Shown here: piece after piece, positions 7,303 to 16,396 of the stretch
Layout: every line of letters begins with the position of its first letter
Numbering within the stretch: position 1 is the stretch's first letter
NCBI GenBank assembly: GCA_051881435.1
Contig: JBJEPW010000001.1
Span: 1 to 64,000 of the forward strand
Source of the DNA: Fimenecus sp051881435
GTDB taxonomy: Bacteria; Bacillota; Clostridia; Oscillospirales; Acutalibacteraceae
DNA length: 64,000 nt
Direction: 5' to 3'
Notes under the pieces: model-generated
Seen by the model: the letters and a program-made list of their open reading frames with translations, nothing else
What the model was told of the DNA's origin: nothing
Database searches by the model: none
Position numbers and translations under genes: made by a program

Positions 7303-8142
7303 ATGGCATTAAAGCTGATGTATTTGACTAATGACCCTCAAATTGCTCAGGTTGCCGAGAAAAACGGCGTTGACCGTATTTTCCTTGATTTGGAGCTTCG
7401 GGGCAAGGTGGAGCGTCAAGGACATCTTGACACAGTCATTTCACACAACAGCATAGATGATGTAAAAAGGTTGAGAGAAGTAATTCGCTCGGCGGAACTT
7501 TTGGTGCGCGTGAACCCGGTTTTTGACGGGTCACAGGAGGAAGTTGACCGCGTCATCGAAGACGGCGCCGATGTTGTAATGCTTCCCTATTTCAAAACCG
7601 TGGCGGAAGTAAATAAGTTTGTAGAGCTTGTAGGCGGCAGGGCAAAGGTTTGCCTGCTTTGTGAAACTCCCGAAGCCGCGGAGAATATTGATGAGATTTT
7701 ATCTGTGCCCGGGATAGACGAGGTTCATGTGGGTATTAACGACCTGCACCTTGGCTATCATAGGCACTTTATGTTTGAAATGGTGGCAGACGGCACTGTG
7801 GACAGGCTTTGCGACGCCTTTCGCCGCCACGGTGTTTCCTATGGCTTCGGCGGTGTTGCCCGTGTGGGTGAGGGAATGTTGCCTGCCGAAAATGTATTGG
7901 GTGAGCATTACCGTTTGGGTTCGCAAATGGTGATTTTGTCTCGCGCGTTTTGCGATACTTCCAAAATCACCGATTTTGAAGAAATCAGCGCGGTATTCCA
8001 AAGCGGTGTTGAAGCAATCCGCCGTTGTGAGGAAACGCTTTCTTTGCAGGACGATACATATTTTTCGGAAAATCATCGCATCGTTCAGCAAAAGGTACAG
8101 GCGATTGTAGATAAAATCAAGGCTTCAAAAGGATTGAACTGA
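7303..8142 (+). CDS. HpcH/HpaI-family aldolase in a glycan locus
   Basis: The 279-residue TIM-barrel protein belongs to the HpcH/HpaI aldolase/citrate lyase family, which joins or splits pyruvate-type 2-oxoacids and aldehydes at a divalent metal. Family landmarks are present: LLVRVNP, GADVVMLPYFKT, the metal-ligand glutamate in LLCETPEA and the aspartate in VGINDL. The active site therefore looks intact. It sits five bases after the initiating transferase and one base before a 2-hydroxyacid dehydrogenase. That suggests the pair makes a hydroxyacid used on the glycan. The true substrate is unknown. Confidence 0.75.
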   Translation: MALKLMYLTNDPQIAQVAEKNGVDRIFLDLELRGKVERQGHLDTVISHNSIDDVKRLREVIRSAELLVRVNPVFDGSQEEVDRVIEDGADVVMLPYFKTVAEVNKFVELVGGRAKVCLLCETPEAAENIDEILSVPGIDEVHVGINDLHLGYHRHFMFEMVADGTVDRLCDAFRRHGVSYGFGGVARVGEGMLPAENVLGEHYRLGSQMVILSRAFCDTSKITDFEEISAVFQSGVEAIRRCEETLSLQDDTYFSENHRIVQQKVQAIVDKIKASKGLN

Positions 8143-8143
8143 T

Positions 8144-9064
8144 ATGAAATTGCTTTTAACGGGTGCATTTTCTTATACAAGTGAACAGTTAAAACAGTTT
8201 GAAGCTTTGGGTGCAAATGTTACCTTTGTGCAGGATGAGCGTGAAGAGCTTAGAATTGATGTGTCGGATTTTGAAGCTGTTGTGTGTAACGGTTTGTTTT
8301 TGAGAAATGACATAAACCGTTTTAAAAAATTGCGGTTTGTGCAGTTGACAAGCGCGGGGCTGGACCGTGTCCCCCTTGACTATATACGGGAAAAGGGCAT
8401 ACACCTTTACAACGCGCGGGGCGTTTACAGCGTTCCCATGGCGGAATGGGCGCTTTGCGGTGTGCTGTCGCTTTATAAACACCTAAACGCCTTTTCCGAA
8501 AAGCAGAAAAATCACCTTTGGGAAAAGGATAGAGAGGTCCGGGAACTGCAAGGCGACACGGTTTTGATTGTCGGTTGCGGCTCGGTGGGCACGGCATGTG
8601 CCGAACGCTTCAAAGCATTTGGTATGCGTGTCATGGCGGCGGATATTCAAAAACCGCAAAGCGATGTGTATGACGCGTATTTCCCGATGCAGAAAATTGA
8701 CAATGCGCTTGAAACGGCAGATGTCATTGTGCTGACCTTACCCCTGACCGAAGACACCCGTGGATTTTTCCACGCGGAACGCTTTTCTCACTGCAAAAAC
8801 GGCGCAATTCTTGTAAACATTGCCCGCGGCGCAGTTGTAAAGGAAAAAGACTTGACGGATGCGCTTGTAAGCGGTAATCTCGGCGGCGCGGTGCTGGATG
8901 TATTCGAGGACGAGCCGTTGACAAAGGAAAGTCCCTTGTGGGAACTGGAAAATGTAATTATTACGCCTCACAATTCCTTTGTTTCGCCGAAAAACAACGA
9001 GCGGTTGTTCAGCGTAATGCTTCAAAACATAGAAACCTTTTTGAAAGAGAGACCGGAAAAATGA
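8144..9064 (+). CDS. D-2-hydroxyacid dehydrogenase family protein
   Basis: This 306-residue NAD(P)-dependent dehydrogenase is related to phosphoglycerate and D-lactate dehydrogenases. The Rossmann motif VGCGSVG is near residues 143-149. The catalytic residues are R228 in NIARGA, the acidic VFEDEP segment (about 253-258) and H276 in TPHNS. It would reduce a 2-oxoacid to the D-2-hydroxyacid. Coupling to the preceding aldolase gene suggests a common product. The stop overlaps the next glycosyltransferase start (ATGA). The substrate-binding loop was not matched to a specific acid. Confidence 0.85.
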   Translation: MKLLLTGAFSYTSEQLKQFEALGANVTFVQDEREELRIDVSDFEAVVCNGLFLRNDINRFKKLRFVQLTSAGLDRVPLDYIREKGIHLYNARGVYSVPMAEWALCGVLSLYKHLNAFSEKQKNHLWEKDREVRELQGDTVLIVGCGSVGTACAERFKAFGMRVMAADIQKPQSDVYDAYFPMQKIDNALETADVIVLTLPLTEDTRGFFHAERFSHCKNGAILVNIARGAVVKEKDLTDALVSGNLGGAVLDVFEDEPLTKESPLWELENVIITPHNSFVSPKNNERLFSVMLQNIETFLKERPEK

Positions 9065-10188
9065 AATTTATTTTAATCTCTCCGAAAAACCGAACCGCCT
9101 ATAATTTTCGAGGCGATTTGATACGAAAAATCATCGAAAGCGGCTATGAGGTTATTGTAACGGGTCCGAACCGTGACAATGTGGAAAAAATCGAGGCGCT
9201 TGGCGCACGGTTTGTGGAAATCCCCATGAACAAAAACGGCGTCAATCCTCTGAAAGATTTGGAATACCAAAATGCGCTTTGCGACCTGTTCAAAAAAGAA
9301 AAACCCGATGTGACGCTGGGGTACACCTCAAAACCCGTCATATACGGCTCCATTGCCGCAAAAAAAGCGGGTGTCGGGCACATCGTCGCCATGGTGACGG
9401 GCGCAGGCTATGCGTTTACCGCCCAAACGAAAAAGGCAAAACTCATTAAAGCCGTGATGTCGGTGCTTTACAAACGGGCATTCCGTTGTGCCGATGTGGC
9501 AATTTTCCAGAATAACGACGATAAAGCGCAGTTCGTGAACGAGCATTTGGTAAGCGAAGAAAAATGCCGTGTGGTCAATGGCTCAGGCGTGAATACCGAA
9601 AGATTTCCCATTGCGCCGTACCCCGAACAGATGACTTTCTTTATGCTGTCAAGGGTGATGTACTCAAAGGGTATCCGCGAATACTTAAAAGCCTGTGAAA
9701 TCGTGAAAGAAAAACATCCCGAGGTACGCTGTATGCTCCTCGGTGCTTGTGAGGGAATACAGGATTCCCTGTCCGAAGCGGATTTAAAAGGCTATATCGA
9801 CCGCGGCATTATTGAGCATTTCGGTGAAACCGACACGGTTGCCGATTATTATAAGCAATGTTCGGTGTATGTGTTGCCCTCGTACCGAGAGGGAACGCCG
9901 AGAACGGTGCTGGAAGCCATGTCTATGGGGCGGGCTGTCATTACCACCGACGCACCGGGGTGCCGTGAAACGGTGCAAAACGGCGAAACAGGCTTTTTGG
10001 TGCCGGTGAAAGACGCCGATGCCCTTGCGGAAAAAATGCTTGCATTCATTGAAAATCCGCAATGGGTTTCCGAAATGGGCGCAAAAAGCGCCGCATATTG
10101 CAGACAAAAATTTGATGTAAATAAAGTCAATAAAGATATGTGCAACTATCTGAATATAAAGGGAGAGAAAGAAAATGTCCTTGTATGA
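9061..10188 (+). CDS. Glycosyltransferase family 4 (PglA-like)
   Basis: The 375-residue GT-B enzyme has an N-terminal acceptor domain (FILISPKNRTAYNFRGDL) like early-acting transferases such as PglA. Its C-terminal GT4 domain includes R198 and K203 in SRVMYSKGI and the E277/E285 pair in PSYREGTPRTVLEAM. It probably adds the second sugar to the undecaprenyl-linked primer on the cytoplasmic side. The ATG at 9061 overlaps the previous stop. A longer frame beginning at 8938 lies inside the dehydrogenase gene and was rejected. It overlaps the next gene by 14 bases. Confidence 0.88.
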   Translation: MKFILISPKNRTAYNFRGDLIRKIIESGYEVIVTGPNRDNVEKIEALGARFVEIPMNKNGVNPLKDLEYQNALCDLFKKEKPDVTLGYTSKPVIYGSIAAKKAGVGHIVAMVTGAGYAFTAQTKKAKLIKAVMSVLYKRAFRCADVAIFQNNDDKAQFVNEHLVSEEKCRVVNGSGVNTERFPIAPYPEQMTFFMLSRVMYSKGIREYLKACEIVKEKHPEVRCMLLGACEGIQDSLSEADLKGYIDRGIIEHFGETDTVADYYKQCSVYVLPSYREGTPRTVLEAMSMGRAVITTDAPGCRETVQNGETGFLVPVKDADALAEKMLAFIENPQWVSEMGAKSAAYCRQKFDVNKVNKDMCNYLNIKGEKENVLV

Positions 10189-11494
10189 AAAAATCGTAAA
10201 CGGTGAAGAAAAAATTTCCTTGGTGGGCCTTGGCTATGTGGGTATGCCCATTGCCGTTGCCTTTTCCAAAAAAGTTAAGGTTGTCGGCTTTGATTTGAAC
10301 GCAAAGAAAATCGAGCTTTACAAAAACGGCATTGACTCCACAAACGAGGTGGGCAATGAAGCAATCAAAGCCTGCACGGTGGATTTCACCGCCGATGAAA
10401 GCAAACTCAAAGAGGCGAAATTCCACATTGTCGCCGTGCCCACACCTGTAAACGACGACCACACCCCCGATTTGTCACCTGTTGAAGGCGCTTCCGAAAT
10501 CGTGGGCAGAAATCTTACAAAAGGCTCAATCGTTGTGTATGAAAGCACCGTTTATCCCGGTGTTACGGAAGATGTTTGCGTGCCGATTCTCGAAAGAGAG
10601 TCAGGACTCAAATGCGGCGTAGATTTCAAGGTTGGCTATTCTCCCGAGCGCATTAACCCCGGCGACAAGGTACATAGACTCGAAACCATCACCAAAATCG
10701 TCAGCGGTATGGACGCCGAAACCTTGGACGAGGTTGCCAAAGTTTATGAATTGGTGGTGGAAGCGGGCGTGCACCGTGCCGAAAGCATTAAGGTTGCCGA
10801 GGCGGCAAAGGTCATTGAAAACAGCCAGCGCGACATCAACATTGCCTTTATGAATGAGCTTTCCATCATTTTCAACAAGATGGGCATTGATACACAGTCC
10901 GTTTTGAAAGCGGCGGGTACAAAATGGAATTTCTTAAAATTCTATCCCGGTCTTGTGGGTGGACACTGCATCGGCGTTGACCCCTACTACCTTACCTACA
11001 AAGCGGAGGAAATGGGCTATCACAGCCAGATTATCCTGTCGGGCAGACGCATTAACGACGATATGGGTAAATATGTTGCCGAAAGCACCGTGAAAAACTT
11101 AATCAAAGCCGATGTTTCCATTAAGAATGCAAAGGTTGCCATTCTCGGCTTTACATTCAAAGAGAATTGCCCCGATACAAGAAATACAAAAATTGTTGAT
11201 ATTTATAACGAGCTGAAAGAATACGGCATCACCGCCCAGATTGCCGACCCCGCCGCCGATGCGGACGAGGCAAAGCGGCTTTACGCCATTGAATTTGTGG
11301 ATATGGCAAGCATCAAAGACTGTGACGCTGTGATTTTGGCAGTTGCCCACGAGCAGTTCAAAGACCTTTCCGCTGCCGATTTTGACAAGATGTTCAAAGC
11401 AGGTGACAACAGTAAAAAGGTACTTGTGGATATTAAAGGACTTCTTGACCGTAAAGCATACGAAGGGGCAGGCTATAATTATTGGAGATTATAA
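10175..11494 (+). CDS. tviB: UDP-N-acetylhexosamine 6-dehydrogenase (TviB/WbpO-like)
   Basis: This 439-residue nucleotide-sugar dehydrogenase oxidises C6 of a UDP-HexNAc to the uronic acid using two NAD+. The N-terminal motif VGLGYVG is at 17-23, the VPTP motif near 88-91, and the catalytic cysteine C265 lies in GGHCIGVDP. The sequence style is that of the TviB/WbpO group (UDP-GlcNAc or UDP-GalNAc) rather than UDP-glucose dehydrogenases. The matching 4-epimerase (TviC-like) is found at 13318, two genes downstream. The final product is probably UDP-GalNAcA, which is inference from the pair. Confidence 0.88.
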   Translation: MSLYEKIVNGEEKISLVGLGYVGMPIAVAFSKKVKVVGFDLNAKKIELYKNGIDSTNEVGNEAIKACTVDFTADESKLKEAKFHIVAVPTPVNDDHTPDLSPVEGASEIVGRNLTKGSIVVYESTVYPGVTEDVCVPILERESGLKCGVDFKVGYSPERINPGDKVHRLETITKIVSGMDAETLDEVAKVYELVVEAGVHRAESIKVAEAAKVIENSQRDINIAFMNELSIIFNKMGIDTQSVLKAAGTKWNFLKFYPGLVGGHCIGVDPYYLTYKAEEMGYHSQIILSGRRINDDMGKYVAESTVKNLIKADVSIKNAKVAILGFTFKENCPDTRNTKIVDIYNELKEYGITAQIADPAADADEAKRLYAIEFVDMASIKDCDAVILAVAHEQFKDLSAADFDKMFKAGDNSKKVLVDIKGLLDRKAYEGAGYNYWRL

Positions 11495-11563
11495 TGCCTG
11501 TTAAATGTGAATACAGAAAGGCGTAATAACGGAGTTATACTGTTTTAACGGAGGAAAGGTATA

Positions 11564-12562
11564 ATGACTGATAATAAAAACGGCATTCTTATTGTTTCTC
11601 TGGATTTTGAATTGCTCTGGGGTGTTCAGGACCATGAAACAAGAGAAAGCTTTAATGAGCAGATTCAAGGCGCACGGAAATCCATTTATGAGGTATTGTC
11701 GATTTTCGATAAATACAATATTCATGCAACATGGGGAACCGTGGGAATGCTTATGGCTGAAAATAAAGATGAAATATACAGCTTTTCTCCGCAGTTAAAG
11801 CCCGATTATGAAAATAAATCTTTATCTGCGTATAGCCATATTGACGGTATAGGAAATAATGAAAAAGAAGATGAATACCATTACGCATATTCATTGATTA
11901 GTGAAATTATCAGGCATAAAAATCAAGAAATCGGTTCTCACACTTTTTCACATTATTATTGCAAGGAAAAAGGTCAGACATTGGAAACTTTTGAAGCTGA
12001 TTTGAATGCGGCAAAGGCAATAGCTGAAAAGAAATTTAATATTGATGTTAAAAGTTTGATTATTCCGCGAAATCAGTTTCAAAGCGCATATGCCGAAAAG
12101 GCATACGAGGCAGGCTTTTTATCAGTCAGAGGGAATCCAAAGGGCTTCGCATATAACAGCCAAAGCCTGTGTGCAAGAGCTGTCAGGCTGATTGATACAT
12201 ATTTTAATTTTTTCGGTAAAAAAAGTTATAGACTGCAAGAATGCGCTGCTGACGGAATCATAAATTTAAAAGCCAGTGTTTTTTTCAGAAAGTATAACAC
12301 TAAGCTTGAATTTTTGGAGCCATATAAGGTTGCGTGTATCAAAAGGCAAATGAAAAAGGCGGCTCGAAAGGGCGAGGTATTCCATTTATGGTGGCATCCC
12401 CACAATATCGGACGGAATCTTGATAAATGTATTGAGCAGCTGAATGAAATATTTGCTTATTATGAAAAATTGAATTGTCAATACGGATTTCAGAGTAAAA
12501 ATATGAGAGAAGTTGCAGAGGAAGTAATCAATGAAAATTGTAATGCTATGCAGTGTCGGTGA
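11564..12562 (+). CDS. Polysaccharide deacetylase-like protein
   Basis: This 332-residue protein has a NodB-type deacetylase fold. The catalytic-base region SLDFE has D14, the metal histidines are H126 and H130 in HTFSH, R169 lies in PRNQ, and a late histidine is in WWHPHN. There is no signal peptide or membrane anchor, so it should act in the cytoplasm on a precursor or lipid-linked intermediate. It is preceded by GGAGGAAAGG after a 69-nt gap. By eye it is more A+T-rich than its flanks. It overlaps the next gene, a formyltransferase, by 32 bases, suggesting deacetylation followed by formylation. Confidence 0.75.
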   Translation: MTDNKNGILIVSLDFELLWGVQDHETRESFNEQIQGARKSIYEVLSIFDKYNIHATWGTVGMLMAENKDEIYSFSPQLKPDYENKSLSAYSHIDGIGNNEKEDEYHYAYSLISEIIRHKNQEIGSHTFSHYYCKEKGQTLETFEADLNAAKAIAEKKFNIDVKSLIIPRNQFQSAYAEKAYEAGFLSVRGNPKGFAYNSQSLCARAVRLIDTYFNFFGKKSYRLQECAADGIINLKASVFFRKYNTKLEFLEPYKVACIKRQMKKAARKGEVFHLWWHPHNIGRNLDKCIEQLNEIFAYYEKLNCQYGFQSKNMREVAEEVINENCNAMQCR

Positions 12563-13298
12563 TTCCGGTGCCATTGTTTATGATAAACTGAGTCAACATT
12601 TTAAAATTGAAAAAGTAATAATTGAGGAAAAGACTCCGAGGAAAGTCTTTCTGAAAAGAAGAATTAAACGGTTAGGGTTCTTTAAAACAATGGGTCAAGT
12701 GGCTTTTTCAACTGTTATTGTACCCGTTTTGAAAAAAGAAGCTGCTGATCGTAAGAAAGAAATCCTTGATGCATATAATGTGAAAATTGATTACGATAAG
12801 CTATTGAATGAGAACGCTCTTCATGTTTCGTCCGTAAATTCAAAAGAGTGTATTGAAGCGTTGCAGGAGATAAATCCTGATATAGTCGTGGTGAACGGAA
12901 CACGAATCATATCAAAAGAGGTTCTGAATTGTGTCGATGCAACTTTCATAAATATGCATGCAGGTATTACCCCGAAATACCGGGGCTCACACGGTGCGTA
13001 TTGGGCTCTCTATAACAACGATAAACAGAATGCAGGAGTAACGGTACATTTTGTTGATGAGGGAATTGACACGGGCAATATTCTGTATCAATCTGTCATA
13101 CCGATTACGGAAAAAGATAACTTTGTTACATATCCGTTGTTACAAACCTGCATTGGTGTGAACGATGAAATTAAAGCCATCAACGATATTATTGCCGGCA
13201 ATCCCAAAACTATAAGTAACGATTTGCCGTCAGCTTTATATACGCATCCGACATTTTTTGAGTATATTTATCACAGACTCAAAGACGGAGTCAAATAG
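12531..13298 (+). CDS. Sugar N-formyltransferase-like protein
   Basis: The 255-residue protein belongs to the formyltransferase family related to methionyl-tRNA formyltransferase. The catalytic triad N141, H143 (FINMHAG) and D180 (DEGIDTG) is intact. It lacks the C-terminal tRNA-binding domain, and the N-terminus is not that of a typical Fmt. A role in formylating an amino sugar from 10-formyl-tetrahydrofolate is therefore more likely. It starts inside the deacetylase gene and shares its A+T-rich character. No sugar aminotransferase is present in the locus, so the free amine may come from the deacetylase. Confidence 0.75.
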   Translation: MKIVMLCSVGDSGAIVYDKLSQHFKIEKVIIEEKTPRKVFLKRRIKRLGFFKTMGQVAFSTVIVPVLKKEAADRKKEILDAYNVKIDYDKLLNENALHVSSVNSKECIEALQEINPDIVVVNGTRIISKEVLNCVDATFINMHAGITPKYRGSHGAYWALYNNDKQNAGVTVHFVDEGIDTGNILYQSVIPITEKDNFVTYPLLQTCIGVNDEIKAINDIIAGNPKTISNDLPSALYTHPTFFEYIYHRLKDGVK

Positions 13299-13317
13299 TG
13301 GAGAGGAGATTATAATT

Positions 13318-14292
13318 ATGAGCTACAAGGATTTGAGTTTTCCTAAAAATTCCGTATTTCTCGTAACGGGGGCGGCGGGCTTTATCGGCTCGAATTTGTG
13401 CGAGGCAATCCTTGCAAAAGGATGTAAAGTAAAAGCACTTGACGACCTTTCCACCGGTAAGCAGGAAAATGTGGATTTGTTCAAAGACAATCCGAATTAC
13501 ACTTTTATCAAAGGTGACATTAAGGATTTAGATACTTGTATGAAAGCCTGCGAAGGCGTGGATTATGTTCTCAATCAGGCGGCGTGGGGCAGTGTGCCGA
13601 GAAGTCTCGAAATGCCGATTTTCTACTGCAAAAACAATATTGAGGGAACTTTGAATATGCTCGAAGCTGCCCGTCAGAACGGTGTGAAAAAATTTGTGTA
13701 TGCGTCCTCTTCTTCCGTATATGGCGATGAGCCCAATCTCCCCAAAACCGAGGGGCGGGAGGGCAATCTTCTTTCTCCCTATGCGCTCACCAAACGCTGT
13801 GACGAGGAATGGGCGAAGCTCTACACCAAGTTTTACGGACTGGATACCTACGGTATGCGCTATTTCAATGTGTTCGGACGTCGGCAGGACCCCGACGGCG
13901 CCTATGCGGCGGTTATCCCGAAATTCTTAAAGCAGTTAATGCGCGGCGAAACGCCCACGATTAACGGCGACGGCAAGCAAAGCCGCGACTTTACCTATAT
14001 TGACAATGTTATCGAGGCGAACTTAAAAGCCTGCCTTGCCCCCCACGAAGCGGCAGGCGAGGCGTACAATATCGCTTACGGCGGCAGAGAATATCTGATT
14101 GATATTTACTATGGACTGACGAAAGCCTTGGGCGTGAATATCGAACCGAATTTCGGCCCCGACCGCAAAGGTGATATAAAACACAGCAACGCCGATATTT
14201 CCAAAGCAAAACGGTTGTTGGGCTATGACCCCGATTACAGTTTCCAAGACGGAATTAAACTTGCAATTGATTGGTATAAGGAGAATTTATAA
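13318..14292 (+). CDS. tviC: UDP-N-acetylhexosamine(uronate) 4-epimerase (TviC/WbpP-like)
   Basis: This 324-residue extended short-chain dehydrogenase has the NAD motif GAAGFIG near 18-24, an SSSSVYG strand, and the SPYALTK tyrosine/lysine pair. The RDFTYIDNV segment is typical of UDP-sugar epimerases of the WbpP/TviC group. It would interconvert the gluco and galacto forms of the uronic-acid or N-acetylhexosamine precursor together with TviB. The ATG at 13318 has GGAGAGGAG upstream; a longer frame from 13258 lies inside the formyltransferase gene. Its end touches the next start. Confidence 0.88.
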   Translation: MSYKDLSFPKNSVFLVTGAAGFIGSNLCEAILAKGCKVKALDDLSTGKQENVDLFKDNPNYTFIKGDIKDLDTCMKACEGVDYVLNQAAWGSVPRSLEMPIFYCKNNIEGTLNMLEAARQNGVKKFVYASSSSVYGDEPNLPKTEGREGNLLSPYALTKRCDEEWAKLYTKFYGLDTYGMRYFNVFGRRQDPDGAYAAVIPKFLKQLMRGETPTINGDGKQSRDFTYIDNVIEANLKACLAPHEAAGEAYNIAYGGREYLIDIYYGLTKALGVNIEPNFGPDRKGDIKHSNADISKAKRLLGYDPDYSFQDGIKLAIDWYKENL

Positions 14293-15347
14293 TGGCAAAA
14301 ATGAGCGTCATTATCCCGATTTACAACGCCGAGGAATATTTGCACGAATGTATTGACAGCGTGCTTTCACAAACCCTTTCGGATTTGGAAATCATTTTGG
14401 TCGATGACGGCGCAACGGACAGTAGCCCCGCCATTTGCGACGAATATGCAGAAAAGGACAGCCGTGTAAAGGTGGTACATAAGCCCAACGGCGGCGTGTG
14501 CGATGCACGCAACGCAGGCATAAAGGCTGTGACTGCCGATTATTTTTCCTTTGTTGAAAGTGATGATTGGCTGCCGGAAGATGCCTGCGAAAAACTGTGG
14601 GCACAGCACGAAAAATACAATGCCGACTTCGTTTTCGGTGCATATTATAAGGTTTCCACAAGCGGTACAACGGTAAAACACCCGTTGCCTGAAAAAGAAA
14701 TTTTCTTTGATAAAGACGGTATCAAAAACCGCCTGCTTGAATATTTAATGGGCTTAACGGGTGAACGGTTGAAAACGCCGGAGAATCTTGATTCTATGCT
14801 TACCGACACGGCAAAGCTCTATAAAACCTCCATTGTCCGCGACCACGAAGTTTATTGGATAAGCCGTAAAGAGATTTATTCCGACTGCCTCATATATATG
14901 CTGTACTATGCGTTTTATTGCGATACCGCCGTGTATTTTGACGAGCCGATTTATTATTACCGCCGTACAAACACAGGGTCGCAAACTGCCGGTTACCGAA
15001 AAGGCGCTTTGGATTTGTGCCTTAAACAGTTTGATTATATGCGTGAATTGATTGAGAACAACAATTTGCAAAATCTTTGGGAGGCATATTACTCCCGTAT
15101 TTGCTTTACGATTATTCCTATGGGGGGCAATGCCTACCGCACGGGCAATAAAAAAGAGGGTATGAAAGAAGTCCATGCGGTTCTTGATAATCCCATTTAC
15201 AAAGAGGCGTTTGCACATTTCAATATAAACGCACTCCCCGTGCATTTCCGTCCGCTGTTTTTCTTTGCAAAGCACAAAATGTACGGCGCATTTTACCAAA
15301 TGACCGTGGTCATGCGTAAAATTATGAACAAACAAAGAGGTATGTAA
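14292..15347 (+). CDS. Glycosyltransferase family 2
   Basis: The 351-residue GT-A enzyme opens with SVIIPIYNAEEYL. It has the VDDG nucleotide site at 37-40, GGVCDARNAG at about 67-76, and the metal-binding ESDD at 89-92. The remainder is the variable acceptor region without membrane helices. It transfers a sugar from a nucleotide donor to the growing lipid-linked unit. The start overlaps the preceding stop by one base. Donor and acceptor are unknown. Confidence 0.88.
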   Translation: MAKMSVIIPIYNAEEYLHECIDSVLSQTLSDLEIILVDDGATDSSPAICDEYAEKDSRVKVVHKPNGGVCDARNAGIKAVTADYFSFVESDDWLPEDACEKLWAQHEKYNADFVFGAYYKVSTSGTTVKHPLPEKEIFFDKDGIKNRLLEYLMGLTGERLKTPENLDSMLTDTAKLYKTSIVRDHEVYWISRKEIYSDCLIYMLYYAFYCDTAVYFDEPIYYYRRTNTGSQTAGYRKGALDLCLKQFDYMRELIENNNLQNLWEAYYSRICFTIIPMGGNAYRTGNKKEGMKEVHAVLDNPIYKEAFAHFNINALPVHFRPLFFFAKHKMYGAFYQMTVVMRKIMNKQRGM

Positions 15348-15352
15348 GAAAA

Positions 15353-16387
15353 ATGCTTGTCAGTGTTGTTATCCCTGTCTATAAAACCGAAAAATACCTG
15401 CAAAAATGCGTTTCGTCGGTCATACGCCAAACCTACAAGCCGTTGGAAATTATTTTGGTGGACGATGGCTCACCCGATAACGCACCTGCCATGTGCGACG
15501 CATTGGCGGCAGAACACGAAAATATAACCGTTATCCATAAGGAAAACGGTGGCCTTTCCACGGCCCGAAATGCGGGGATAGAAAAAGCGACAGGCAAATA
15601 TATCGTATTTTTAGACTCGGACGATACTTTGAGCGACACCGCCGTGGCGGATATGGTGGAGATTATCGAAAACGAGCAAAGCGACGCCGTGTTCCCCAAT
15701 AGTTACATAAAAGTATTTGAAAACGGCGAAAATGATATGACCGCCCAGCATTTCACAAAAGAAATGTTTTCCCCCGACCCCAAGGTGTTCGCCTTAGAGG
15801 TGCTTATCGGCAAAGGGCGTGCCCGCCGTTCCACTGCGGTGCTTTATAATTTGGATTTGATAAAGAAAGGGAACATTCGCTACCTTGCAGGGCGCATTTC
15901 CGAGGATTTCTTTTTTAATCTTGATTTTTTTGCGGCGGCGGAGAAAATTTCCCTGTATGAAAACCCCTCCCTCTACAATTTAAAGCGCGCGGGCAGTATT
16001 TCTTCGTCCTATTATGAGAACTTTTTTGACACGGTGCTTGAAATGGACGAACAAGTGGAAGCGTTTATCGCTTCTCTCCGGGAGGATAAGTACAAAGACC
16101 ATATTCCCGGACGGCGCGAAACGCTGTTGTACCGCAATTTGCTGATTTTTGCCATCAATGTGATGGGCGACAAACATACTTCTTACAAAGCACGGCGCAA
16201 AAAATGCACCGAAATGTTTTGTCACCCCCGTTTTCAGGACTGCCTGCAAAACGGTGCGGCAACGCCCTTCTTTGAGGGTAATTTTCAGCGGATGTATATG
16301 GGGCTGTCCTTAAAACTTATTCGGGCAAAGCTTTACAGGCTTACCTGCTTTTTGGCGTTTATCGCCGCAAAAATCAACACGGTGTGA
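15353..16387 (+). CDS. Glycosyltransferase family 2
   Basis: This second GT-A enzyme, 344 residues, is related to the preceding one. SVVIPVYKTEKYL opens the fold, VDDGS is at 36-40, GGLSTARNAG at about 67-76, and the DSDD metal motif at 88-91. It follows the previous stop by five bases. The C-terminal third differs strongly from its neighbour, so a different acceptor is likely. Linkage specificity cannot be read from the sequence. Confidence 0.88.
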   Translation: MLVSVVIPVYKTEKYLQKCVSSVIRQTYKPLEIILVDDGSPDNAPAMCDALAAEHENITVIHKENGGLSTARNAGIEKATGKYIVFLDSDDTLSDTAVADMVEIIENEQSDAVFPNSYIKVFENGENDMTAQHFTKEMFSPDPKVFALEVLIGKGRARRSTAVLYNLDLIKKGNIRYLAGRISEDFFFNLDFFAAAEKISLYENPSLYNLKRAGSISSSYYENFFDTVLEMDEQVEAFIASLREDKYKDHIPGRRETLLYRNLLIFAINVMGDKHTSYKARRKKCTEMFCHPRFQDCLQNGAATPFFEGNFQRMYMGLSLKLIRAKLYRLTCFLAFIAAKINTV

Positions 16388-16396
16388 GGGGCAAAG

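Noticed and set aside
14754..15335. 193-residue minus-strand open frame
   Set aside because: It is a shadow of the GT2 gene on the other strand, with no ribosome binding site.
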